DNA from: JBIOYL01 sp044870185
GTDB taxonomy: Bacteria > Actinomycetota > CALGFH01
DNA: 7,747 bases
NCBI GenBank assembly: GCA_044870185.1
Contig: JBIOYL010000339.1
Span: 1-7,747, forward strand
Direction: 5' to 3'
This document shows, piece after piece, positions 1 to 6,049 of this stretch (position 1 is the first letter of the stretch; the number at the start of each line of letters is the position of its first letter). The position numbers and the translations under genes are program-made. The notes under the pieces are model-generated. The model worked only from the letters and a program-made list of their open reading frames with translations, searched no databases and was not told where the DNA came from.

Positions 1-22
1 TGACGGCGATCGTCTGCTTCAT
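1..22 (-). CDS. 5' end of a leaderless minus-strand gene (partial, 7 codons)
   Basis: Only the first seven codons lie inside the window; they read M-K-Q-T-I-A-V and continue off the left edge. The ATG is the complement of bases 20-22. No Shine-Dalgarno sequence precedes it. A TACACT hexamer ends six bases before the ATG, the usual geometry of an actinobacterial leaderless promoter, and this is the main reason to call a gene. The M-K-Q-x-I-A-V opening would suit a first beta strand of a nucleotide-binding protein, but seven residues cannot assign a function. The gene would be divergent from the dehydrogenase at 540. A chance ATG remains possible. Confidence 0.4.
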
Positions 23-62
23 AGCCGGAGTGTACCACGGGAACCGTCAATAAAACCGTCAG
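23..62 (-). promoter_or_regulatory. Extended -10 leaderless promoter with TGACGGTT direct repeats
   Basis: Read on the minus strand, TACACT (bases 34 to 29) is preceded by TGG, giving an extended -10 element (TGN-TANNNT), six bases from the ATG at 22. Upstream are two copies of TGACGGTT (61-54 and 49-42) at 12-bp spacing. Neither copy is at the ideal 17-bp distance for a -35 box: the nearer is too close and the farther too distant. They therefore look more like a direct-repeat operator than a -35. The stretch is clearly more AT-rich than the rest of the window, as promoters in high-GC genomes usually are. Confidence 0.42.
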
Positions 63-539
63 CCTGCGGGCTGCACCACATTCCTCTGCCGGATGAATCC
101 AGCAGCCTCCTGTGGAGGTATATGTGAAACCTTCCCACGGACGGCGGGCTGCCGCCGGATGCGTGATCATGCCGCAGGGAGGCCGGCGAGCCTGCCATCA
201 GATCCTTATCGAGGGGACTGCCGGATTCGTTCGGCAGGGGAATTGGGTGGCTACAGCCTCCTGGTAGGGTTGTCGTGGTCCTCGAGTGCGGTTGCAAGTC
301 GGGACGGGCGGGCTCGTCCGGCGCGACGGTGCGCACCAACCAACGCGCAGCCCTCGTTCACCAGGGGAGGCGTCACCATGTGCACGGCCGCCGGTGCGGG
401 CGCCCCACCCCGGCAATGCCGCTTGGACGCCTGTGCCACGCCGTCGCCGGGGCGCCGTCGCCGGGGCGCTGCCGCTCGCCGCGCGGGCGCTCGCCTGCAA
501 CGACCCGAGCGATTCCGCCCGCGGATGGAGGTGACCGTG
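63..539. other. Gene-free, hairpin-rich region upstream of the dehydrogenase
   Basis: No convincing gene lies here. The first ~250 bases are lower in GC and lack the strong third-position GC bias of the real genes. Perfect or near-perfect stem-loops occur at 106-118 (CCTCC/GGAGG, 3-base loop), 142-157 (6 bp), 218-237 (6 bp, CTGCCG/CGGCAG), 302-319 (7 bp with one G-U pair) and 330-349 (5 bp, TGCGC/GCGCA). From about 350 onwards the sequence is very GC-rich and contains a 14-bp tandem duplication. The region presumably holds the promoter and 5' leader of the dehydrogenase. No tRNA or known riboswitch consensus could be fitted. Confidence 0.45.
441..468. repeat. 14-bp perfect tandem duplication
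   Basis: CCGTCGCCGGGGCG occurs twice in direct succession, at 441-454 and 455-468. Because 14 is not a multiple of three, the duplication changes reading frame. This argues against the stretch being part of a conserved N-terminus of the downstream dehydrogenase and favours the start at 540 over the one at 378. Confidence 0.85.
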
Positions 540-1883
540 ATGCACGCACGCCGGGACGCCGTCGCGGTCATGATCGCGACGCCGCTCGAGCGAGAGCTCG
601 TCCGGCGCATCGGCCGGGCCGACGAGCGCGTCGAGCTCCTGTACGAGCCCAGCCTGCTGCCGCCACCCCGGTATCCCGGCGACCATGCCGGCGAGCCGGG
701 CTTCGCGCGCGACCGGGCGGGCCAGCAGCGCTGGGAGGCGATGCTCGAGCGGGCGGCGGTGCTGTTCGGGCTGCCGGGCGACTCGCCGGCCGGGCTGGCC
801 GACGCGATCCGGCGCAACCCGGGCCTGCGCTGGGTGCACGCGACGGCGGCCGGGGCTGGCGAGCAGGTGCGCCAGGCCGCGCTGACCCGGGATGCGCTGC
901 AGCGCGTCGCCATCACCACCTCGGCCGGCGTGCACGCGGTCCCGCTGGCCGAGTTCGCGATCTTCGGGCTGTTCGCGTTCGCCAAGGACCTCCCACGCCT
1001 GGTCGAGGACAAGCAGCAGCACGCCTGGCCGGCAGTCCGCCGGCCGACCCGCGAGCTCGCAGGGCAGACGCTGTTCATCGTCGGGTTCGGCAGCATCGGG
1101 CGGGAGGTTGCCCGGCTCGCCAAGGCACTTGGCGTGCGCACGGTGGGCTTCAAGCGCACGATCACCGGCGGGACGCCCGACGCCGACGAGCTCCTGCCGC
1201 CGAGCCGGCTCGGGGAGACGATCGGCCAGGCCGACGCGATCGTGATCACCCTGCCGCTCACCGCCGAGACCGAGGGCATGATCGACGCCGGCATGATCGG
1301 CCGCCTACGGCCGCACTGCGTGCTGGTCAACGTGGGCCGGGGGCGGGTGATCGACGAGGATGCCCTGATCGAGGCGCTCCGGCAGCGGCGTATCGCGGGC
1401 GCGGCCCTCGACGTCTTCGCCCACGAGCCGCTGCCGGCCTCGAGTGCGCTGTGGGAGCTGGACAACGTCATCCTCTCCCCGCACACCGCCGCGCTGTCGG
1501 TCCACGAGAACGAGCGTATCACCGACCTGTTCGTCGCCAACCTGCGCCGCCTGCTGGACGGCGAGGAGCTCGTCAACCGCATCCAGCCCGACGCTGTGAG
1601 TAGCACGCCCGGCCGGGTGGCGGGAGGCGGGCCGGATCGGCGTGGCACCCGGCTGGATCGGCGGGAGCGCCGAGCCGGGGCACGGTACGCCGCCGAACTG
1701 GCGCATGAGGCATTACCCTCGGCCACCTCACGTTGTGGCCCTCCCCGTCCCGAGCTCCAAGCCCGAGCGTGGCGACCACGCCGCTTGGGCCGGGCGGAGG
1801 GACGAGCGCGGCGCCGGCCCCGACCGCGACGACCGCCCCGCAGGCGCCGACGTCGAGGGTGGCCGGCCCGGCCAGGGCGGTAG
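540..1883 (+). CDS. D-2-hydroxyacid dehydrogenase, NAD(P)-binding
   Basis: This cytosolic oxidoreductase should interconvert a D-2-hydroxyacid and its 2-oxoacid using NAD(H) or NADP(H). The Rossmann motif GFGSIG is at residues 182-187. The family's catalytic Arg is in NVGRG (R267), Glu in DVFAHEP (E296) and His in SPHTA (H315). K205-R206 after the second strand, where NAD enzymes usually have an acidic residue, hints at NADP(H) use, as in glyoxylate/hydroxypyruvate reductases (inference). The ATG at 540 has GGAGGTG at 527-533, six bases away; an ATG at 378 with GGGGAGG (364-370) is in the same frame but would add only low-complexity sequence. The conserved fold ends near residue 350 (NRIQP). 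The frame then stays open for a 97-residue Arg-rich tail unlike the family, with stops in both other frames at 1597-1603. Substrate unknown. Confidence 0.88.
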   Translation: MHARRDAVAVMIATPLERELVRRIGRADERVELLYEPSLLPPPRYPGDHAGEPGFARDRAGQQRWEAMLERAAVLFGLPGDSPAGLADAIRRNPGLRWVHATAAGAGEQVRQAALTRDALQRVAITTSAGVHAVPLAEFAIFGLFAFAKDLPRLVEDKQQHAWPAVRRPTRELAGQTLFIVGFGSIGREVARLAKALGVRTVGFKRTITGGTPDADELLPPSRLGETIGQADAIVITLPLTAETEGMIDAGMIGRLRPHCVLVNVGRGRVIDEDALIEALRQRRIAGAALDVFAHEPLPASSALWELDNVILSPHTAALSVHENERITDLFVANLRRLLDGEELVNRIQPDAVSSTPGRVAGGGPDRRGTRLDRRERRAGARYAAELAHEALPSATSRCGPPRPELQARAWRPRRLGRAEGRARRRPRPRRPPRRRRRRGWPARPGR

Positions 1884-2040
1884 CCGGCCAGGCCGGCCGA
1901 GCCGACCAGACGGTCTCAGCAGGCACCAGCGCCGCGGTGGTGTCGGCGCCGGCCGTCGCAGCAGGCAGGTGACGGCCGGCACACGTGCGGCGATCGAGCC
2001 GCCCGGCGGCGGCAGTCGTTGGCGGTCCGCCCGGTGAGCC
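1604..2040. other. GC-rich stretch with ambiguous coding: dehydrogenase tail plus intergenic DNA
   Basis: Beyond the conserved end of the dehydrogenase all frames are open for long distances and no domain is recognisable. The dehydrogenase frame reads Arg-rich to 1883. A second plus frame (TTG at 1733 to TGA at about 1975) reads as Pro/Ala/Thr/Ser-rich low-complexity sequence with strong third-position GC. A minus frame (2055 down to 1573) reads Ala/Val/Gly-rich. The Pro/Ala/Thr frame has the codon pattern most like a secreted-protein linker and could be a gene remnant. It lacks a good start and ribosome site, so no gene is called. A small stem-loop (TCGGC/GCCGA with flanking GGC/GCC) lies at 1651-1676. 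Confidence 0.35.
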
Positions 2041-2069
2041 GCCCGCCGGCGGCACGGCCGCCGGCGGGC
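2041..2069. terminator. Strong 12-bp hairpin, likely terminator of the S9 peptidase
   Basis: GCCCGCCGGCGG (2041-2052) and CCGCCGGCGGGC (2058-2069) are a perfect inverted repeat around the 5-base loop CACGG. It lies seven bases past the stop codon of the minus-strand peptidase. There is no T-tract on either side, as is common for actinobacterial terminators. It could also stop transcripts arriving from the dehydrogenase on the plus strand. Confidence 0.65.
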
Positions 2070-2076
2070 TGCCCCG

Positions 2077-3882
2077 TCAGCGAGGCTCGGGGCGGGCGGG
2101 CTGCGGCGCGAGGACGCCGGGGACGTGGCTGGCGGCGAAGCGCAGCTCGACCTCGGCCTGGCGGATGCGCTCCTCAGTCACCAGCGAGCCGTGGCCGGCG
2201 TCGAAGCGGTCGAGCTGGAACGGCTTGCCGGCTGCGGCGAGCCGGTCGGCGTAGTTCAGCACCTGCTGGAGCGGGCAGCGCGTGTCGTTCTCGCCGACCA
2301 TCAGCAGCACGGGCGTGGCGACCCGGTCGACGTGGGTGATCGGCGAGCGCTCGGCGAACAGCTCGGGCTTGTCGGTCGGGCTGCCGCCGAACAGGGCGCG
2401 GTCGAGCGCCTGCAGGCCCTCCGCCTCGTCGGCGTAGGCGGCCACGTAGTCGGCGACCGGGACGACCGCGCAGGCCGCCCGCCACCCGTCCGGCACGGTG
2501 CCGATCGCCATCAGGGTGATGTAGCCGCCCCAGGAGCCACCGGCGATGACAACCCGCTCGCGGTCGGCGATGCCGCGGGTGACCAGGTCGTCCCGGCCGG
2601 CGACGACGTCTTCGACCTCCGGCCGCCCGGGGTCGCCCTCGAGCGCGTCCTGCCAGGCTTTGCCGTAGCCGGTGGAGCCGCGGTAGTTCACCAGGCCGAC
2701 CGCGAAACCGTGGTCGACCCAGGCCTGCACGGCCGGCGAGAAGCTGTCGGTGTCCTGGGCGTGCGGGCCGCCGTGTACCAGCAGCACGGTCGGGTGCGGG
2801 CCGGGCCCGGCGGGGACGGCCAGAAAGCCGTGCACCTGCTGGCCCGCCGGGTTGCGGAACGTCCAGCTGTCGTAGGCGACCCCCGGCGGCGCCTGGGGGC
2901 CCGGCAGGGTGAGCACGGCCGCCTCGCCGGGCAGCGAGCGCACCGCCGGCGGCTGGGCGCCCGACGACCAGCGGTACCACACCTGCCCGTCGGGGCGGAC
3001 CCGGGCGCCGCTGACCGAGCCGGCCGGGTGGTCGAGGCGCGCCAGGCCGCCCGAGGCGAGGTCCAGCCGGTACAGCTCGTCACGGCCGAGATGAGTGTGC
3101 ACGAGCAGCAGCGCGGAGGCGTCCGGCCACCAGTCGGCGACCTCCACCTCGCCGGGCAGGTCGACCTCCAGGTCGACCCGCTCGGAGCGCTCGGCGTCCC
3201 ACAGGGCGGGACGCTGGCGGCCCGTGCGCTCGTGCAGCACGGCGAGCCGGCCGTCGCCGGCCACCGGCGAGAACCCGGCCGCGAGCACGCTGTAGCCCTC
3301 GCCGTCCCACAGGTCGGCCACCGTGGTGCGCGCGTCGAGGTCGAACACGCGCAGGGCCGGGTGCAGGTTGTCGCCATGCTCGGCGTGCTGGACCGCGAGC
3401 AGCCGGCCGTCGCGCGACATGCCGGCGACCTCGACCATCTGGTCGTGGCGGTACAGCTCGACGGTGTCCCCGCCGATGGCGCCGACCCGGACGCGGAACC
3501 CGTCCCGGTCGGCCAGCCCGACCACGGCGCGGCCCTTGGAGCCGAGGGCGAGCCCGGCGCTCCAGGCCGGGGAGACGTCGGGCAGCAGCGGGCCGCTCGC
3601 GCCGCCCGTGAACGGCTGCACCAGCCAGCGGCCGATCTCGTCGCCCCTGGAGTCGTGGAACCACACGACGGCGCTCCCGTCGGGGGTCGGCCCGCCGGCC
3701 AGCACGCCGGTGGGGTGGTCGGTGACCTGCCGATGGGTGCCCGCGGGCCGGTCCCAGGCGTGGATCTGCCAGGACCCTGACAGGTTCGAGGCGTAGGTGA
3801 GGCGGTGGGGCGCGTCGACGCCCCAGCGCGGCAACAGCAGCGTGGGGGCGCGGAAGCGCTGCTTCCAGCGTGGCTCGCCCAT
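2077..3882 (-). CDS. S9 family (prolyl oligopeptidase-type) serine peptidase
   Basis: The 601-residue product fits the S9C acylaminoacyl-peptidase/dipeptidyl-peptidase layout: an N-terminal beta-propeller (about residues 20-335, TolB-like blades such as SGSWQIHAWD) and a C-terminal alpha/beta hydrolase. The oxyanion-side motif HGGPH starts at H370 and NYRGS at N399. The catalytic triad reads S450 in GGSWGGY, D533 in GENDTRCP and H564 in DAGHGS. These enzymes cleave short peptides or remove N-terminal acylated residues in the cytosol; no signal peptide is visible. The ATG at 3882 is chosen because family-like sequence begins there; the frame stays open to 4122 but reads as Pro/Arg low complexity. 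No ribosome site is present, and a TACGAT hexamer seven bases upstream suggests a leaderless message. The gene is divergent from the acyl-CoA synthetase and convergent with the dehydrogenase. Confidence 0.92.
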   Translation of the reverse strand: MGEPRWKQRFRAPTLLLPRWGVDAPHRLTYASNLSGSWQIHAWDRPAGTHRQVTDHPTGVLAGGPTPDGSAVVWFHDSRGDEIGRWLVQPFTGGASGPLLPDVSPAWSAGLALGSKGRAVVGLADRDGFRVRVGAIGGDTVELYRHDQMVEVAGMSRDGRLLAVQHAEHGDNLHPALRVFDLDARTTVADLWDGEGYSVLAAGFSPVAGDGRLAVLHERTGRQRPALWDAERSERVDLEVDLPGEVEVADWWPDASALLLVHTHLGRDELYRLDLASGGLARLDHPAGSVSGARVRPDGQVWYRWSSGAQPPAVRSLPGEAAVLTLPGPQAPPGVAYDSWTFRNPAGQQVHGFLAVPAGPGPHPTVLLVHGGPHAQDTDSFSPAVQAWVDHGFAVGLVNYRGSTGYGKAWQDALEGDPGRPEVEDVVAGRDDLVTRGIADRERVVIAGGSWGGYITLMAIGTVPDGWRAACAVVPVADYVAAYADEAEGLQALDRALFGGSPTDKPELFAERSPITHVDRVATPVLLMVGENDTRCPLQQVLNYADRLAAAGKPFQLDRFDAGHGSLVTEERIRQAEVELRFAASHVPGVLAPQPARPEPR

Positions 3883-3920
3883 GGACGCGATCGTACCGGA
3901 GCAGCGGGCCGGCCGGGACA
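3883..3920 (-). promoter_or_regulatory. Probable leaderless promoter of the S9 peptidase
   Basis: On the minus strand TACGAT (3895 to 3890) fits the TANNNT -10 pattern. It ends seven bases before the ATG at 3882, so transcription would begin at or near the start codon. No clear -35 is visible; TGTCCC (3920 to 3915, 19-bp spacer) is the best weak candidate. The geometry is nearly the same as at the left-edge gene. Confidence 0.4.
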
Positions 3921-3943
3921 CGCGGGCGGCGGCCGGGCGGGAT

Positions 3944-4006
3944 CCCCGGGCGGGACGCCCAGGTGTGGCGCCCCGGGCGGGACGCCCGGGCGGACGCCCG
4001 GGCGGA
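3944..4006. repeat. Cluster of short GC-rich direct repeats and palindromes between divergent genes
   Basis: CCCCGGGCGGGACGCCC occurs identically at 3944-3960 and 3971-3987, a 27-bp period. It is followed by two head-to-tail copies of CGCCCGGGCGGA at 3983-3994 and 3995-4006. Each 12-mer starts with the perfect palindrome CGCCCGGGCG (3983-3992, 3995-4004). The cluster sits in the 217-base region between the divergent peptidase and acyl-CoA synthetase genes. It could be a regulator binding site or simply slippage-prone GC-rich DNA. Confidence 0.7.
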
Positions 4007-4099
4007 TGCCGACAAGCGCCCGCATGGCGGCTCGACAGCGGTGGGCCCGTGGGAAGATGCTCCTGGTCGACGCACGCCGTTCTCGGCGGGGAGGCTTCC

Positions 4100-5791
4100 A
4101 TGCGCGACGTGGCGCCCAACATGACCGACTACCCGACCACTCGGGAGACCTTCCGGCTGCCGGTGCCCGAGGTCTACAACTACGCCCGCGACGTGGTGGA
4201 CCGGTGGGCCCAGATGGAGCCGGGCAAGCTTGCGCTGCTCGCGGTCGGGCCGGACGGCGGCGACGCCCGCCGCTTCAGCTTCGACGACCTGTCGCGGTCG
4301 TCCAACCGGGCGGCCCGGTTCCTCGCCGCCACCGGCGTGCGCAAAGGCGACCGCGTGTTCGTGATGCTGCCGCGCATCCCCGACTGGTACGACGTGGTGC
4401 TCGGCTGCATCAAGCTCGGCGCGATCCCGATGCCGGGCACGACGCTGCTCACCGCCCGCGACGTCGCCTACCGCATCCGGCAGGCCGACGCCGCTGTCGC
4501 GGTCGCCGACGCGCCCGGCGCCGCAACGGTCGACCAGGCCGCCGGGCACTGCCCCAGCCTGAAGACCCGGATCTACGTGCCGCAGCACGGGGCCGAGGAC
4601 CTCGGCGCGGACTGGCTGTCCTGGACCGAGGGGCTCGCGGCGGCAGGCGACGACCCCCCGGACGCCGAGCCGACCCGCTCGGACGACCCGATGTTGATCT
4701 ACTTCACCTCCGGCACCGTCGCCCATCCGAAGATGGTCCTGCACACGCAGGCGTCGCTCGGCATCGGCCACCAGATCACCGCCCGGTTCTGGTAGGACCT
4801 CAAGCAGACCGATCTGCACTGGACGCTCAGCGACTTCGGCTGGGCCAAGGCCGCCTGGGGCAAGCTGTTCGGGCAGTGGGCCGTCGGCGCCGCGCTGTTC
4901 CTGTACGACCTGCGCGGCAAGCCCGACTACGACCGCATCCTGCGGCTGATCGGCGAGCACGGCATCACCACCTTCTGCGCGCCGCCGACCGTGTACCGGG
5001 CGCTGGTGCTGCTCGACCTCGCCGCCTACGACTGGAGCCGCCTGCGCCACTGCGTGTCGGCCGGCGAGCCGCTCAACCCCGAGGTCATCAAGCGCTGGAG
5101 CGAGGCCACGGGCCTTACGATCTACGACGGCTACGGGCAGACCGAGACGGTCAACCTGGTCGCCAACTTCCGCTGCCTGGAGGTGCGGCCGGGATCGATG
5201 GGCAAGCCGACGCCCGGCTTCGACGTGCGGGTCATCGACGATGCCGGCAAGGTGCTCGGCCACCACCAGGAAGGCCACGTCGCCGTGCGGGTCGCCCCGG
5301 AGCGGCCGGTCGGCCTGTTCGCCGGGTACTGGCGCGACCCCCAGGCGACGGCGGCCGCGTTCCGCGGCGACTGGTACGACACCGGCGACCGGGCCGAGGT
5401 GGACGATGACGGCTACTTCTGGTTCATCGGCCGCTCCGACGATGTCATCAACTCGGCCGCCTACCGGATCGGCCCGTTCGAGGTCGAGTCGGCGCTGGTG
5501 GAGCATCCTGCGGTGGCCGAGGCCGCCGCGGTGGGCAAGCCCGACCCGGAGCGCGGGCAGATCGTCAAGGCGTTCGTCGTGCTCGCGCCCGGCCACACCG
5601 GCTCGCCGCAACTGGTCCGCGAGCTCCAGGAGCACGTCAAGGCGGTCACCGCCCCATTCAAGTACCCACGCGAGATCGAGTTCACCGACGACCTGCCGAA
5701 GACCATCTCCGGCAAGATCCGCCGCGTCGAGCTCCGCGAGCGGGCCCGCGGCGCTGACGCGGCGGCGCCGGGGCGCGCCAGCCGAGGCTGA
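4100..5791 (+). pseudogene. Medium-chain acyl-CoA synthetase (AMP-forming) interrupted by an in-frame TAG
   Basis: The frame encodes a 563-codon ANL-superfamily ligase of the ACSM/medium-chain type, which activates a carboxylic acid with ATP to an acyl-AMP and then forms the CoA thioester. The ATP-binding loop YFTSGTVAHPK is at residues 201-211, YGQTE at 345-349, TGD with the ribose-binding Asp at D430, the hinge region GRSDDVI at 444-450, and PKTISGKIRR with the adenylating Lys at K539. The C-terminal domain (INSAAYRIGP onward) closely matches ACSM-type enzymes. GGGGAGG (4088-4094) lies five bases before the ATG; an ATG at 4121 is an alternative. Codon 232 is TAG (4793-4795), just after ITARFW, yet the same frame continues with conserved sequence (DLHWTLSD) to the end. 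The gene is thus a very recent pseudogene, a readthrough case or a sequence error. SDFGW at 244-248 differs from the usual SDTGW. Confidence 0.85.
4793..4795 (+). other. In-frame amber codon inside the acyl-CoA synthetase
   Basis: TAG occupies codon 232, between ITARFW and DLKQTDLHW. No frameshift is needed to rejoin the two halves: 4100-4792 and 4796-5791 share one frame with the same strong third-position GC. The first half alone has the ATP loop but lacks the adenylation core and C-terminal domain, so it would be inactive. The second half has no clear ribosome site near its first usable start (GTG at 4991). Confidence 0.95.
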
Positions 5792-5817
5792 GTCCGCGCG
5801 AGGCGCACGCGCCGGCG

Positions 5818-5843
5818 GCCGTGCCAGGCGGCGCGGCGACGGC
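5818..5843 (+). terminator. Possible terminator hairpin after the acyl-CoA synthetase
   Basis: GCCGT-GCC (5818-5825) can pair with GGC-G-ACGGC (5835-5843), giving an eight-base-pair stem with one bulged G. It lies 26 bases after the synthetase stop. There is no T-tract, and hairpins arise easily by chance in DNA this GC-rich. Confidence 0.3.
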
Positions 5844-5889
5844 TCAGGCGGCTGCGCGCCGGTCCGACGGGCAGACAACCCATCACCAT

Positions 5890-5923
5890 AGCTCGGCACT
5901 GTGACAACCGTCCCCGCCGAGCT
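5890..5923. repeat. 8-bp perfect inverted repeat upstream of the LexA boxes
   Basis: AGCTCGGC (5890-5897) and GCCGAGCT (5916-5923) are perfect inverted copies separated by 18 bases. The right arm ends on the first T of the TTGACT element at 5923. The surrounding 50 bases are relatively AT-rich. It could be an operator dyad for a second regulator or an RNA stem-loop. Confidence 0.6.
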
Positions 5924-5952
5924 TGACTACGACCGCCGACCTGGGCGAACAT
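5923..5952 (+). promoter_or_regulatory. Putative promoter overlapped by the first LexA box
   Basis: TTGACT (5923-5928) is a near-consensus -35 for the main vegetative sigma factor. With an 18-bp spacer the -10 would be GAACAT (5947-5952), which keeps the key second-position A and final T but is otherwise weak. It lies inside the first LexA box, so bound LexA would block polymerase. Transcription would start near 5959 and read into the membrane-protein gene at 6050. Confidence 0.4.
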
Positions 5953-5959
5953 ATGTTCG
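5946..5959. promoter_or_regulatory. LexA (SOS) box 1, perfect palindrome
   Basis: CGAACATATGTTCG is a perfect 14-bp palindrome matching the Gram-positive and actinobacterial LexA operator CGAAC-N4-GTTCG. It is followed by A, giving GTTCGA as in the extended mycobacterial consensus. It is intergenic and lies 90 bases upstream of the GTG at 6050. Confidence 0.85.
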
Positions 5960-5967
5960 AGCACACT

Positions 5968-5981
5968 CGAACGCACGTTCG
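5968..5981. promoter_or_regulatory. LexA (SOS) box 2
   Basis: CGAACGCACGTTCG has both complete half-sites, CGAAC and GTTCG, around a 4-base centre, and is preceded by T (TCGAAC). Its centre is exactly 22 bp from that of box 1, about two helical turns. Two LexA dimers would therefore sit on the same face of the DNA and could cooperate. Confidence 0.83.
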
Positions 5982-6049
5982 CCAGCCGCCGGCCACGGAA
6001 CCGCCCGGCTGCGGGCGAGCATGCGCACGCGGCAAGGGGCGGTGGTCAT

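Noticed and set aside
122..127. ATG-TGA minimal start-stop after GGAGG
   Set aside because: The spacing from GGAGG is only three bases, and the overlap with the GTG ORF makes a regulatory start-stop unlikely; probably chance.
124..267. 47-codon ORF starting at GTG 124 behind GGAGG (114-118)
   Set aside because: The ribosome site and spacing are good, but by my count only about two-thirds of third positions are G or C, far below the real genes here. The site is also buried in a CCTCC/GGAGG hairpin, and the protein resembles nothing I recognise.
243..270. TTGGGT-N16-TAGGGT as a promoter for the dehydrogenase
   Set aside because: Both hexamers match weakly and the site is 270 bases from the start codon; too little support to call.
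262..320. Resemblance of TAGGGTTG...GGTCCTCGAG to the guanidine-I (ykkC) riboswitch, and of GGTTGCAAGTC to a tRNA T-arm
   Set aside because: The conserved 3' half of the riboswitch is missing, and no acceptor, D or anticodon stems can be built around the T-arm-like sequence.
1573..2055. 160-residue minus-strand frame convergent with the dehydrogenase
   Set aside because: It starts inside the terminator hairpin, has no ribosome site, and overlaps the dehydrogenase end. Its Ala/Val/Gly composition can arise as the complement of GC-rich DNA.
2125..3780. 551-residue plus-strand open frame antisense to the peptidase
   Set aside because: It mirrors the peptidase codons, shows no domain, and the opposite strand has a full catalytic triad.
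3080..5899. 939-residue minus-strand open frame
   Set aside because: It is antisense to the acyl-CoA synthetase and out of frame with the peptidase. It has an unbroken frame only because of high GC, and shows Arg/Gly/Ala composition with no domain.
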